Shown here: in pieces, positions 1 to 7,163 of the stretch
Layout: the number at the start of each line of letters is the position of its first letter
How positions within the stretch are numbered: the first letter of the stretch is position 1
NCBI GenBank assembly: GCA_016931365.1
Contig: JAFGEY010000415.1
Coordinates: forward strand, 1 to 21,211
DNA from: Anaerolineae bacterium
GTDB lineage: Bacteria; Chloroflexota; Anaerolineae; JAFGEY01
Length of the DNA: 21,211 bases
Direction: 5' to 3'
Made by a program: the position numbers and the translations under genes
Notes under the pieces: model-generated
Database searches by the model: none
Told to the model about the DNA's origin: nothing
What the model saw: the letters and a program-made list of their open reading frames with translations, nothing else

Positions 1-64
1 AGTCAGCCAGAGACAAGCTAAACAGGCATTATGTCGATGTTAACGTGGAGAACCAAAAATTCAA

Positions 65-79
65 GGAAACTTAGTTTCC
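65..79 (-). terminator. Short inverted repeat after the DUF4956 gene, possible weak terminator
   Basis: GGAAACT and AGTTTCC form a 7-bp perfect inverted repeat around one base, just beyond the stop of the minus-strand DUF4956 gene. Read on the minus strand, a T-rich stretch (TTGAATTTTT) follows. The stem is short and AT-rich, so termination here is only a possibility. Nothing else is recognisable in bases 1-86. Confidence 0.3.
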
Positions 80-86
80 AGTGTAT

Positions 87-695
87 TTAATCTCCCTTTA
101 CAATTACTTGCGCAGAGGCCTGGGGTTTATCATAATAAATCTTGATCTCTGCCGAGTCGTGCAAGAAATCCAGGCGGCCAACCTCCACCCGTCTGATCGA
201 CAGGCCGGTGCGTTGGCGCAAGTCGGCCAGCAAATCATCTCGATGGTCCGGGGTGATGAGATCGACCTTTTCGTAGGTGATCTTGGTGCTGGCCTCAAAG
301 TGAAAGCCCCACTCCTTTTCCAGCACATAAAGTAGCGCCACAACGGTTCCGTTGGACACGAACAATTTCATCAACTCGCCGTTCAGCATCAAGATTGAAT
401 TCATCACCGACAAGGCGATAATGATGAACAGGTAGGTCATCTCGCGGGTAGGCATCTCTTCGGTGCGGTAGCGGAGCACGGAAAAGATGGCAAACAGACC
501 AAAGCCGACCCCCACACTTAGAGTGGTGCTGGTGAACAATCCCAGCACAAAGTAAGTAATGGTACTGAAAGCCAGAAAGGTAAATACGTAATTCTTGTTT
601 TTGGTAACAGGATAATAGATAAGCCTGACAATGAGCAGGGCGATAAGCAGATTAAAACCGGCGCCCAGGACAAAACTAGTGAGTTCACTGAACAT
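87..695 (-). CDS. DUF4956 family membrane protein
   Basis: The product is about 202 aa. Its N-terminal two thirds is hydrophobic, with roughly four membrane segments, and it carries the family signature FAIFSVLRYRTEEMPTREM followed by a membrane helix and a soluble C-terminal tail (about residues 130-202). DUF4956 proteins often sit beside VTC-domain proteins, as here, and I infer a membrane partner of a polyphosphate polymerase. The exact function is unknown. The reading frame can start at GTG 704 or ATG 701, but ATG 695 is preferred because GAGGTG (702-708) lies six bases upstream of it. The start overlaps the end of the upstream VTC gene by 11 bp, so translation is probably coupled. The family call is firm; the role is not. 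Confidence 0.85.
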   Translation of the reverse strand: MFSELTSFVLGAGFNLLIALLIVRLIYYPVTKNKNYVFTFLAFSTITYFVLGLFTSTTLSVGVGFGLFAIFSVLRYRTEEMPTREMTYLFIIIALSVMNSILMLNGELMKLFVSNGTVVALLYVLEKEWGFHFEASTKITYEKVDLITPDHRDDLLADLRQRTGLSIRRVEVGRLDFLHDSAEIKIYYDKPQASAQVIVKGD

Positions 696-1542
696 AGTCA
701 TCACCTCGCATTAATGTGTCGATCAATCGGAGTGTGGGCTTAAAGTTGTTGTGTTTTACTTGCGGATAGAGCATCGAAACGCCGATGCAGTATTTGCTGA
801 AATTGGTCGCACGCACGCCCCAGGTGCGCATCTGTCGGGCAAACTCCGAGTTCGTTGAACGGCCATCTTGTTTGACTTCAGCGACCGCGACCCCGGTCAG
901 GGACGTATGCACATCATTCCACAAAAAACACAGGCCCACGTCTACGGTCAGGCGTTCCACACGGTGCGTGCTGACCAACGTGATGCGCTGAAACGTGTTG
1001 AGCAGCCTGGCTCCCAATTCTTCCAACTGGTATGGATAACAGGTGCGCAAGAAGGGTTTGGCGTCTTGTGCGATCTGCAAGTTCAGTGCCTGGGTTTGCA
1101 TGCGGCTTTTAACGGTTGTGTTACCAGCGACTTTGTGCTTTATTTCCAGGAAGGCCAGCTCAGAGTCTGCGTACGCGCGTTCGCGCACTTTGTAACGATT
1201 GCGCCAGCCGTTGTGATGCTGCCGATAGAGCGTCAAGTCGGGTGTGTCAAAGTAGAGCGTCCGATAGCGATGCAGCCGCCGTCCATCGATCTCTAAAATC
1301 CGATAGTGGTCGGTCAGGCGAGCCAGTGCCTGAGAGAGCTGCTCCTCGCTCAAGACATATTTTGTGTCGGTGCGGCTAAACAGCGCAACGTGATCCATTT
1401 CGGATAGACTGATGGCGTCAAAGCTTTGTAGCAGAGTAGCTTGCCAGGATGAATCTCGTTGCGCCGTCATCGTGGGCGCAGAGGTGGTTACTGGAGATAG
1501 AGCAGTCTCTGGTTGGGCAACAGCACGTGGGTATATGTTCAT
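685..1542 (-). CDS. VTC-domain protein, probable polyphosphate polymerase
   Basis: A 285-aa soluble protein with the VTC domain from about residue 48 to the C-terminus. Visible family motifs are SRTDTKYVLS (about 56-65), LYFDTPDLTLYRQHHNGWR, YKVRERAY and FLEIKHK. These supply the basic and acidic residues that line the phosphate tunnel in yeast Vtc4. In eukaryotes this domain makes polyphosphate from ATP. Bacterial members next to DUF4956 are presumed to do the same or to bind polyphosphate; the substrate here is inferred. Residues 1-40 are low-complexity and unlike the family, so the true start could be Met25 or Met49. The SD before ATG 1542 is poor (AAGAAAG). It is the first gene of a two-gene minus-strand operon with the DUF4956 gene. 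Confidence 0.85.
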   Translation of the reverse strand: MNIYPRAVAQPETALSPVTTSAPTMTAQRDSSWQATLLQSFDAISLSEMDHVALFSRTDTKYVLSEEQLSQALARLTDHYRILEIDGRRLHRYRTLYFDTPDLTLYRQHHNGWRNRYKVRERAYADSELAFLEIKHKVAGNTTVKSRMQTQALNLQIAQDAKPFLRTCYPYQLEELGARLLNTFQRITLVSTHRVERLTVDVGLCFLWNDVHTSLTGVAVAEVKQDGRSTNSEFARQMRTWGVRATNFSKYCIGVSMLYPQVKHNNFKPTLRLIDTLMRGDDYVQ

Positions 1543-1584
1543 CTATCTTTCTTCGTTTCCTTTCCGTCTCGATGTTCTATCGTT

Positions 1585-1590
1585 AGCATA
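1585..1590 (-). promoter_or_regulatory. Possible extended -10 for the VTC/DUF4956 operon
   Basis: On the minus strand TGC-TATGCT reads as an extended -10 (TGnTATnnT) about 43 bp upstream of the VTC start. No convincing -35 is spaced at 16-18 bp, so this is a weak call. Confidence 0.3.
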
Positions 1591-1697
1591 GCATGCCAAG
1601 CTGAAAACAACCCAAGAGAAGGCTGAACGTTTGCTGAGAATTTGTCCACCTCACAAAAAGCGAGTGTATGGCCGAAGAAACAGGGCAGGCAGTACGC

Positions 1698-1730
1698 GAT
1701 GAGGCAAGTCAACTTGCCTCATCCGGCAAG
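1698..1730. promoter_or_regulatory. Alternating palindromic half-sites over the -35, candidate operator
   Basis: A perfect 12-bp inverted repeat (arms 1698-1709 and 1712-1723, two-base centre) contains GGCAAG (1703-1708) and CTTGCC (1713-1718). A third half-site, GGCAAG (1725-1730), can pair with the middle one. The middle half-site covers the -35 of the selenoprotein promoter and the third lies in its spacer, a layout typical of a repressor operator. No T-run follows, so a terminator is unlikely. The binding protein is not in the window. Confidence 0.55.
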
Positions 1731-1742
1731 CGGTGATATGAT
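1714..1742 (+). promoter_or_regulatory. Sigma70-type promoter of the selenoprotein/yggS operon
   Basis: TTGCCT (1714-1719), a 17-bp spacer and TATGAT (1737-1742) fit the sigma70 consensus. Transcription should begin near 1749, leaving a leader of about 35 nt before the GTG start at 1785. The -35 lies inside the palindrome at 1698-1723. Confidence 0.65.
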
Positions 1743-1773
1743 GAGTGTCAGTGATTTGTTCATCATACATTGG

Positions 1774-1780
1774 GAGGAGG
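1774..1780 (+). promoter_or_regulatory. Strong ribosome binding site fixing the selenoprotein start
   Basis: GAGGAGG ends four bases before GTG 1785. It matters because it shows that translation is meant to begin upstream of the in-frame TGA at 1857 and not at GTG 1869 after it, which has no comparable SD. Confidence 0.75.
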
Positions 1781-1784
1781 CATT

Positions 1785-2228
1785 GTGCTAGAACATCGAG
1801 CTGTATGGACGCAGGTTGCAACCCGCGCCGGCGACATTTTAAGCGCGGGCTGCCATTGATCGGAAGCCGTGTTTCTCGCCGTGGGCGAGCACATTCTGGA
1901 TGAGGTGCATCCGCAGAGCAAGCGGATGGCCACGTTGTTTGGCGGTGGCGTGGGTGGTTGCCGCGAGGAGCTGTGCGGCGCGTTGAGCGGCGCCATTCTG
2001 GCGATGAGCGCGTTGCTGGGCCGCACCGATTGCAAGATCAATGATAAACCCGAAATGGCTCTCGCCAAGGGGTATCGAGAGCGTTTTCTAGCCGAGTTCG
2101 GGCATACGATTTGTGCTCCGTTGCGCGACCAGTTCAACCCCGACGGCAAAGGCTCGTGCCGTCTGTTGGTCGAGCAGACAACGCTGACGCTGCTCGAATT
2201 TCTGGCCGAGGCGGGCAAGATCGACTGA
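1785..2228 (+). CDS. C_GCAxxG_C_C family redox selenoprotein (UGA read as Sec)
   Basis: From GTG 1785 the frame gives 147 aa if TGA 1857-1859 is read as selenocysteine, residue 25. The local sequence is GCH-U-SEAVFLAV. Relatives have a conserved Cys at this place (G-x-N-C-[AS]-E/Q-A-V), so the TGA replaces a functional cysteine. The rest of the family pattern is intact after the TGA: GGGVGGCREELCGALSGAI, then EFGHTIC, then GSCRLLVEQ. These supply the later conserved cysteines expected of the proposed redox family (PF09719/TIGR01909). A SECIS-like hairpin follows the TGA at the right distance. Cys23 gives a Cys-x-Sec pair not typical of cysteine homologues. The substrate is unknown. It is cotranscribed with the YggS-like gene 28 bp downstream. 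The alternative is a nonsense mutation, which the intact motifs, SD and hairpin argue against. An ordinary gene finder would report only the fragment from 1869. Confidence 0.82.
1869..1892 (+). promoter_or_regulatory. Bacterial SECIS-like hairpin inside the selenoprotein gene
   Basis: CUCGCC (1875-1880) pairs perfectly with GGCGAG (1884-1889) around the apical loop GUG (1881-1883). Below a UUU bulge, GUG (1869-1871) pairs with CAC (1890-1892). The loop starts 21 nt after the UGA, and its first bases are G and U. As I recall the bacterial SECIS model, the loop lies about 16-37 nt after UGA with a G among its first two bases, and the U bulge also resembles the E. coli fdhF element. Folding was judged by eye. 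Confidence 0.75.
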
Positions 2229-2256
2229 CAAGCGTTACACGGTTGAGGGGTGAGTG

Positions 2257-2934
2257 GTGGATCGACATCTGGTCGAGATCGCAGATTCGGCAAGACACAT
2301 TCTGGACGAGGTGCCCCAAGGCGTGATCGTCGTCGCGGCGGCCAAAACGCGCACGCCAGAAGAGGTGCGGGCCGCTGTCGAAGCCGGGATCGTCCATGTC
2401 GGGCACAATTACGTACAGGAGACGCAGGCGATGATCAATCAGGTGCGCGGCGTGACCTGGCATATGATCGGCCATATGCAGCGCAACAAGGCCAGGGCGG
2501 CCGTCGAACTGTTTGACATGATCGAGACAGTCGATTCGCTGCGCCTTGCCCAAGAGATCGACAAACGTTGCGCTTTTTTGGGCAAGACAATGCCGGTGCT
2601 GATCGAGGTCAACAGCGGGCGCGAGCCAAACAAGGATGGCGTTTGGCCCGAACAAGCTGACGACCTGGCGCGCCAGATAGCCGGATTAACCTGTATCCGC
2701 CTGCAAGGGCTGATGACGATGGGGCCGTTTTCGGAGGATGCGAAAGATTTGCGGCCCTGTTTTCGGGCCACGCGCAAGGCGTTTGAGCGGTTGGCACGGC
2801 TAGGCCTGCCCGGCGCCGAGATGTGTTATCTGTCGATGGGGATGAGCAGCAGCTACCGGGCAGCGATTGACGAGGGAGCAAACATTGTGCGCATCGGCAC
2901 GCGGTTGTTTGGGCCGCGAATGTCAGGTCAGTGA
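2257..2934 (+). CDS. yggS: YggS/PLPBP-type pyridoxal phosphate homeostasis protein
   Basis: A 225-aa alanine-racemase-N-fold protein that binds pyridoxal 5'-phosphate and buffers its supply to apo-enzymes; the family has no established catalytic activity. Visible motifs are VVAAAKTRTPEEV with the PLP lysine (Lys30), HMIGHMQRNKA, QGLMTMGPF, and the phosphate-binding C-terminus LSMGMSSSY...GANIVRIGTRLFG. Odd points are GHNYVQE where most members have GENRVQE, and SSSY where MSxD is usual. GTG 2254 and GTG 2257 are both in frame; 2257 is preferred because GAGGGG (2245-2250) then sits six bases upstream. It follows the selenoprotein in the same operon. SelA is PLP-dependent, but a functional link to selenium is only speculation. 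Confidence 0.88.
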   Translation: MDRHLVEIADSARHILDEVPQGVIVVAAAKTRTPEEVRAAVEAGIVHVGHNYVQETQAMINQVRGVTWHMIGHMQRNKARAAVELFDMIETVDSLRLAQEIDKRCAFLGKTMPVLIEVNSGREPNKDGVWPEQADDLARQIAGLTCIRLQGLMTMGPFSEDAKDLRPCFRATRKAFERLARLGLPGAEMCYLSMGMSSSYRAAIDEGANIVRIGTRLFGPRMSGQ

Positions 2935-2940
2935 ACGGGA

Positions 2941-2969
2941 GCGGGGCTCGAGACCTGGCCCTGTTTTTT
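2941..2969 (+). terminator. Rho-independent terminator after yggS
   Basis: GCGGGGC (2941-2947) pairs with GCCCTGT (2958-2964), including two G-U pairs, around a 10-nt loop, and a run of T (2964-2969) follows directly. It lies between the convergent yggS and ychF stops. The stem is moderate, so the call is moderate. Confidence 0.5.
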
Positions 2970-2989
2970 ATGCCAATCGCTTTTACGTT

Positions 2990-4087
2990 TCACACGTTGA
3001 ACAAAAAGTGGATCACGTCGCCGTCCTGCACCACATATTCGCGGCCCTCGGTGCGCAGCCGGCCGTGATGTCGAGCCTCGGCGAAAGATCCCATCTCGTG
3101 CAGATCGACAAAGGAAACCACCTCGGCGCGGATAAAACCGCGCTCAAAGTCGGTGTGGATTTTGCCGGCGGCGCGCGGGGCGGTTGTCCCGGCCGGGATG
3201 GCCCAGGCCTGGACGGTCTTGGTGCCGGTGGCGGTGAAAAAGGTGATCAGATCGAGGGCGCGATAGCCCGCATGAACCAGCCGCTGCAAGCCGGATTCCG
3301 ACAGGCCCAGGTCGGCCAGATAGGTGGCGGCGTCGTCGGCGGGCCACTCTTGTAATTCCATCTCGGTCTGGGCGCACAGCACCACCACTTCGACGCCCTC
3401 CTGGATGACCAGCGCTTTGACCCGTTCGGCCTGTGCGCCGCCGTCGGGCAAATCGGCTTCGTCGACGTTGATCGCATACAGATAGGGTTTGTTAGTGAGC
3501 AGGGCCATCTCGGCAGCCCAGGCCCGTTCCTTGTCTGATGCGAGCAGTGCGCTGGCCCGCTGTCCGCCATTCAGGCCGTTGCGCAAGCGGGCCAGCCAGT
3601 CGAGTTCGTCAGCAAAGGCTTTGGGATTGGCTTTGGCCGCGCCCTGGATGCGCTCAATGCGCCGCTCGACGATCTCGACATCGGCCAAAATCAGTTCGGT
3701 CCATACCGTCTCGATGTCGGCCACAGGGTCGATGCGCTCCTGGACGTGGGCAACGTTTTCGTCTTTAAAGCAGCGCGCGACCATTGCAATGGCATCAACG
3801 TTGCGGATGTGGCCCAAAAACTGGTTGCCCAACCCCTCGCCGCGATGCGCGCCGCGCACCAGCCCGGCGATGTCGACAAAGCGCACGGTGCTGGGCACCA
3901 CGTTTTGTGGTTTCACCAGCGAGGCGACAAAGTCGAGCCGGGGATCGGCCAGGGGTACGACGCCGATGTTGGGATCGATGGTGGTGAACGGATAGCTGGC
4001 AACAGCCGCCCCGGCGTTGGTCAGGGCGTTGAACAGGGTGGATTTGCCCACATTGGGCAGGCCGACAATTCCGATTTCGAGGCTCAT
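2990..4087 (-). CDS. ychF: Ribosome-associated ATPase YchF (OLA1 family)
   Basis: A 365-aa cytosolic P-loop NTPase of the Obg/TRAFAC class, the usual length for YchF (about 363). G1 is GLPNVGKST with Lys15; G3 is DIAGLV; the base-specificity position reads NVDE, and Glu in place of the Asp of NKxD is the YchF feature linked to ATP preference. The coiled-coil insertion is central, and the C-terminal TGS domain includes LITFFTATG, TDFERGFIRAEV and VQDGDVIHFLFNV. YchF binds ribosomes and affects translation and stress responses. The frame extends upstream to 4153, but ATG 4087 is chosen: it gives the canonical MSLEIGIVG start and has GGAGG a few bases before it. It is monocistronic, with its own consensus promoter. 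Confidence 0.96.
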   Translation of the reverse strand: MSLEIGIVGLPNVGKSTLFNALTNAGAAVASYPFTTIDPNIGVVPLADPRLDFVASLVKPQNVVPSTVRFVDIAGLVRGAHRGEGLGNQFLGHIRNVDAIAMVARCFKDENVAHVQERIDPVADIETVWTELILADVEIVERRIERIQGAAKANPKAFADELDWLARLRNGLNGGQRASALLASDKERAWAAEMALLTNKPYLYAINVDEADLPDGGAQAERVKALVIQEGVEVVVLCAQTEMELQEWPADDAATYLADLGLSESGLQRLVHAGYRALDLITFFTATGTKTVQAWAIPAGTTAPRAAGKIHTDFERGFIRAEVVSFVDLHEMGSFAEARHHGRLRTEGREYVVQDGDVIHFLFNV

Positions 4088-4124
4088 CGTTTCCTCCGGA
4101 AATAAGGGGTGGATCGATGTAGAT

Positions 4125-4153
4125 ATTGTAGCCAGCAAAAGCCGGGTTGTCAA
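4125..4153 (-). promoter_or_regulatory. Consensus sigma70 promoter of ychF
   Basis: Read on the minus strand, TTGACA (4153-4148), a 17-bp spacer and TACAAT (4130-4125). This is a near-perfect housekeeping promoter, with transcription expected to start about 30 bp upstream of ATG 4087. Confidence 0.8.
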
Positions 4154-4156
4154 TTA

Positions 4157-4185
4157 TAGACAGCGTCGGTCAGTTATGATACAAT
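4157..4185 (+). promoter_or_regulatory. Sigma70-type promoter of the GAF histidine kinase
   Basis: TAGACA (4157-4162), 17 bp, TACAAT (4180-4185), each differing from consensus by one base. The start site would be near 4192, giving a leader of about 34 nt. Its -35 lies only three bases from that of the divergent ychF promoter, so the two probably compete for polymerase. Confidence 0.6.
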
Positions 4186-4225
4186 AGGATCGATTCCGAT
4201 TGCCGCACAGTATTGCTGCAAGTAT

Positions 4226-7096
4226 ATGGTAGAGAAGAGTCGCCAAGTGCAGTCAAAAGCAAAGCCTCGTTTACGTGCAATCTTGGCCAAGTGGGCGGAT
4301 GTCATTCGCCATTGGTTCACGCCTGTTGATCGATCACTTGTGCAGAAGCGTGTCTTGCTGCAAAATTTCAGCCGCGAACTGACCGAGCATCTGGATCTCC
4401 AGTTCATCTTTGATCGGATGTTGGCTTGCGTGAGCGATCTTGTGAACCCACGGTGCGCCGTAGTCTTGGCGTTGGAGCAGGGGGGACATTATGAGGTGGT
4501 GGCGACAAGAGGCGGTGTGAACACCGGTGCGATTTCGGGACTGCGTTTTGTACGTCAAGATGGGGTGATCGCGCGTTTGCAGCGCGGCGGCGACTTGCTG
4601 CTCCGGCAACAGGTCGCGTGGCAGACGGGTCTTGACGTCGATGAGCGTGCCCGCTTGGATGCGCTGGGTGCTGTGCTGTTGGTGCCTTTGCGCGCGCGCG
4701 ATCAGCTTTTGGGTGTGTTAGCGCTTGGCCCGCTCAGCTCGGGCGGGCGTTACGGCAGCGAGGAACTGGCCCTGTTGGATACCATCGCCGATCAGACGGC
4801 CATCGCCGCGGCCAACGCCCGCCTGTATGCCGATCAGTTGGCGCAGAGCCGGTATTTGATCGAACAAACGCGCCGTTTAACTGATATTCTGTCGTTGGGA
4901 CACCAGCTTAAGAGCCTCGACCGCGATCAGGTTGTCCAGAGCACGGTTGAGGCGGTGCGCGAGAGCCTGGGCTTTGATCTGGTCACACTCAGTCTGATCG
5001 ACGATGATAATCCGATGCGTGTGCGTGTGGTCGCCTGGAGCGGGGTCAAAAGCGCGACTTGGGAGCGGCTTGCCCAGACCACCTTTCCACTGCTCGATTT
5101 CGACGCGCTGGAGGGTGTCCGACGGCTGGGGCAGTGCTATTTTGCCTTTGCCCTCGACAGCCAGGCGCAGATATCGACTGAGCGTGAACCTGTCTCTTGG
5201 CAAGAAGGGGATCAGCTTTATGTGCCGCTGACCAGTAGTGAGGGGTTGATTGGCTACCTGACCGTCGATCGCCCGCGCGACGGCTATCGGCCCCATGAAA
5301 GTGCCCTGGAGATGCTCGAAATCCTCAGCAACCAGGCTGCGGTGGCGATCCAGAACGCAATTTTGTACGATAACATCGATCGTGCCCTCGATGAGCGCCT
5401 GGCCGAGTTGTCCACGCTGCAAGAGATCGACCGGCAGATCAATGCCCGGCTCGATTTCCAACACGTGATGGATACCACACTCAACTGGGCAATGCAGATC
5501 ACGGCGGCCACTGCCGGAACGTTGGCCCTCGTCTCCGACGATCACCAATTTCTGCGTGTCGTCGCTCATCGCGGCTACCCTCCCGAGATCGATGCCTATT
5601 GGGAAGAACCGTGGCCGATTTCCGAAGGGATCGTCGGCCGGGTGGTGCGCACCGGCAAGCACGAATGCGTCGAGGATACGACGCGGGATGCCGACTATGT
5701 CGATCTGTTGGTCAGTGTGCGCTCGCAATTGGCCGTGCCGATCGAACGACAAGATCGGGTGATCGGTGTGATTAGCCTGGAGAGCGATCGCTCTGGCGGG
5801 TTCAATGCCGATCACATCGCCTTTTTGCGTCGCCTGGCCGACCACGCGACAATCGCCATTGAAAACGCGCAGCTCTACGACCAGGCACAGCTTCGCGTGG
5901 CCGAGTTGACTACACTGCAACAGATCAGCCTCGATTTGACGTCGAGCCTGGATCTGAACGCCGTGCTCGATTCGGTGGTGCGGAACGCCCAGGTGCTTTT
6001 TGGGGCCGATTCAATCTCCCTGTACCTGTATGATGCACATCGAGAGATAGTTTCTTTTGGCGCAGGCATTACCCCCAAAGGCAAACTGGTCGAGCCGCCG
6101 ATGCCTCCGGAAGACAACAAATTGATCTCGGCGGTTGCGCGCAGCGGCGAAGCAATGATCATCCCTGATGTCCAGGCCAATCCGGTGTTCCCCCTGGACC
6201 ATATTCCGGTGGGTGCTATAGCCTGTGTGCCCCTGCGCGTTGACAGTGTGTTGGGGGTATTCAACGTTGTTTTTGAAAAGCGACATCTGTTTACGTCGGA
6301 TGAGTTGCTGGTAATCCAACTGCTGGCCAACCAGGCGGCGATCGCGATCAAAAATGCGCAGTTGTATGCTGCCGTGCAGCAGGCCAACGAGGCCAAGAGC
6401 GAGTTTGTGAGCATTGTCTCCCACGAACTTAAAGTGCCGATGACCTCGATTCGCGGCTATGCGCGGCTGATGACGATGGGGGCAACAGGCGAATTATCAG
6501 GGCAGCAGCACGAATTTATGGACGTGATCCTGAATAATGTGGATCGGATGACCAATCTGGTCAGCGATTTGCTAGACAGTGCACGGATTCAATCGGGGCG
6601 CATCCGGCTTGCCCCGCGATCTGTGGCTCTGTCCAAGATCGTCCAGGACACTTTGCCATCGGTGCGCACCGAAATCGAAGCGCGCGAGCACGAATTGATC
6701 GTCGACCTCCCGGTTGACCTGCCCAACGTCCAGGCCGATCCGGGGTGGATAACCCAGGTGCTCGTCAATTTGCTGAGCAATGCTTACAAGTACACGCCCG
6801 ACGGGGGACAGATCAAGGTCTGGGCGCAGCGACGAGGCGGGAGCGATTCGGCAGAGGGGCAGTGGGTGATGTGCGCCGTTGCCGATAGCGGTGTCGGCCT
6901 GCGGGAAGAGGATCGCGAGCGTCTATTTCAGCAGTTCTTTCGCGTGCGCGACCAAAAGATGCAAAAGGAAACCGGGACCGGGTTGGGATTGTCGATCACG
7001 CGCAGTATCGTCGAATTGCACGGCGGGCGCATTTGGGTGGAAAGTACCTATGGACAGGGGAGCACGTTCTATTTCACTTTGCCTATCGCAGAATGA
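4226..7096 (+). CDS. Multi-GAF sensor histidine kinase (four GAF domains, no membrane segment)
   Basis: A 956-aa soluble kinase. Four GAF domains lie at about residues 52-205, 213-383, 395-555 and 561-718. Each begins with a helix such as STLQEIDRQINARLD and ends with a helix such as AIENAQLYDQAQ that joins it to the next, making a long signalling rod. The phosphoacceptor box SHELKVPMTSI has His733; most kinases have SHELRTPL. The ATPase domain has the N-box NLLSNAYKYTP (from 848), G1 DSGVGL (887) and G2 GTGLGLSI (917), so it looks active. No ligand can be assigned to the GAF domains. There is no adjacent response regulator, so its partner is elsewhere (orphan kinase). No clear SD precedes ATG 4226; GTG 4247 is an alternative with GAGAAGAG upstream. 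It ends at a bidirectional terminator. Confidence 0.93.
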   Translation: MVEKSRQVQSKAKPRLRAILAKWADVIRHWFTPVDRSLVQKRVLLQNFSRELTEHLDLQFIFDRMLACVSDLVNPRCAVVLALEQGGHYEVVATRGGVNTGAISGLRFVRQDGVIARLQRGGDLLLRQQVAWQTGLDVDERARLDALGAVLLVPLRARDQLLGVLALGPLSSGGRYGSEELALLDTIADQTAIAAANARLYADQLAQSRYLIEQTRRLTDILSLGHQLKSLDRDQVVQSTVEAVRESLGFDLVTLSLIDDDNPMRVRVVAWSGVKSATWERLAQTTFPLLDFDALEGVRRLGQCYFAFALDSQAQISTEREPVSWQEGDQLYVPLTSSEGLIGYLTVDRPRDGYRPHESALEMLEILSNQAAVAIQNAILYDNIDRALDERLAELSTLQEIDRQINARLDFQHVMDTTLNWAMQITAATAGTLALVSDDHQFLRVVAHRGYPPEIDAYWEEPWPISEGIVGRVVRTGKHECVEDTTRDADYVDLLVSVRSQLAVPIERQDRVIGVISLESDRSGGFNADHIAFLRRLADHATIAIENAQLYDQAQLRVAELTTLQQISLDLTSSLDLNAVLDSVVRNAQVLFGADSISLYLYDAHREIVSFGAGITPKGKLVEPPMPPEDNKLISAVARSGEAMIIPDVQANPVFPLDHIPVGAIACVPLRVDSVLGVFNVVFEKRHLFTSDELLVIQLLANQAAIAIKNAQLYAAVQQANEAKSEFVSIVSHELKVPMTSIRGYARLMTMGATGELSGQQHEFMDVILNNVDRMTNLVSDLLDSARIQSGRIRLAPRSVALSKIVQDTLPSVRTEIEAREHELIVDLPVDLPNVQADPGWITQVLVNLLSNAYKYTPDGGQIKVWAQRRGGSDSAEGQWVMCAVADSGVGLREEDRERLFQQFFRVRDQKMQKETGTGLGLSITRSIVELHGGRIWVESTYGQGSTFYFTLPIAE

Positions 7097-7116
7097 CAGG
7101 CCATATACGACTTGGC

Positions 7117-7163
7117 AAAAAATGTGCCCGCCACCTTGACAGAGAGCGGGCACATTCGTTTTT
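7117..7163. terminator. Bidirectional rho-independent terminator
   Basis: Perfect 11-bp arms AATGTGCCCGC (7121-7131) and GCGGGCACATT (7146-7156) enclose a 14-nt loop. An A-run lies to the left and TTTTT (7159-7163) to the right, so it can stop transcription of both the kinase (+) and the GH13 gene (-). The TAA of the GH13 gene is inside the T-run. Confidence 0.88.

Noticed and set aside
1698..1723. Palindrome read as a terminator of the VTC operon or the selenoprotein leader
   Set aside because: No T-run follows on either strand, it lies upstream of both genes, and it coincides with a -35 box.
1869..2228. Reading the 119-aa frame from GTG 1869 as the whole C_GCAxxG_C_C protein
   Set aside because: It would begin in the middle of a conserved helix, lacks an SD and loses the first redox residue; the strong SD and start at 1785 with Sec at 1857 explain the locus better.
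1763..2293. Minus-strand open frame of 176 codons opposite the selenoprotein
   Set aside because: Proline/serine-rich composition with no domain; it is antisense to a gene with clear family motifs.
4877..5920. Minus-strand open frame of 347 codons opposite the GAF kinase
   Set aside because: Long only because of codon bias in the real gene; the translation shows no motif and no SD, and the sense frame is a clear kinase.
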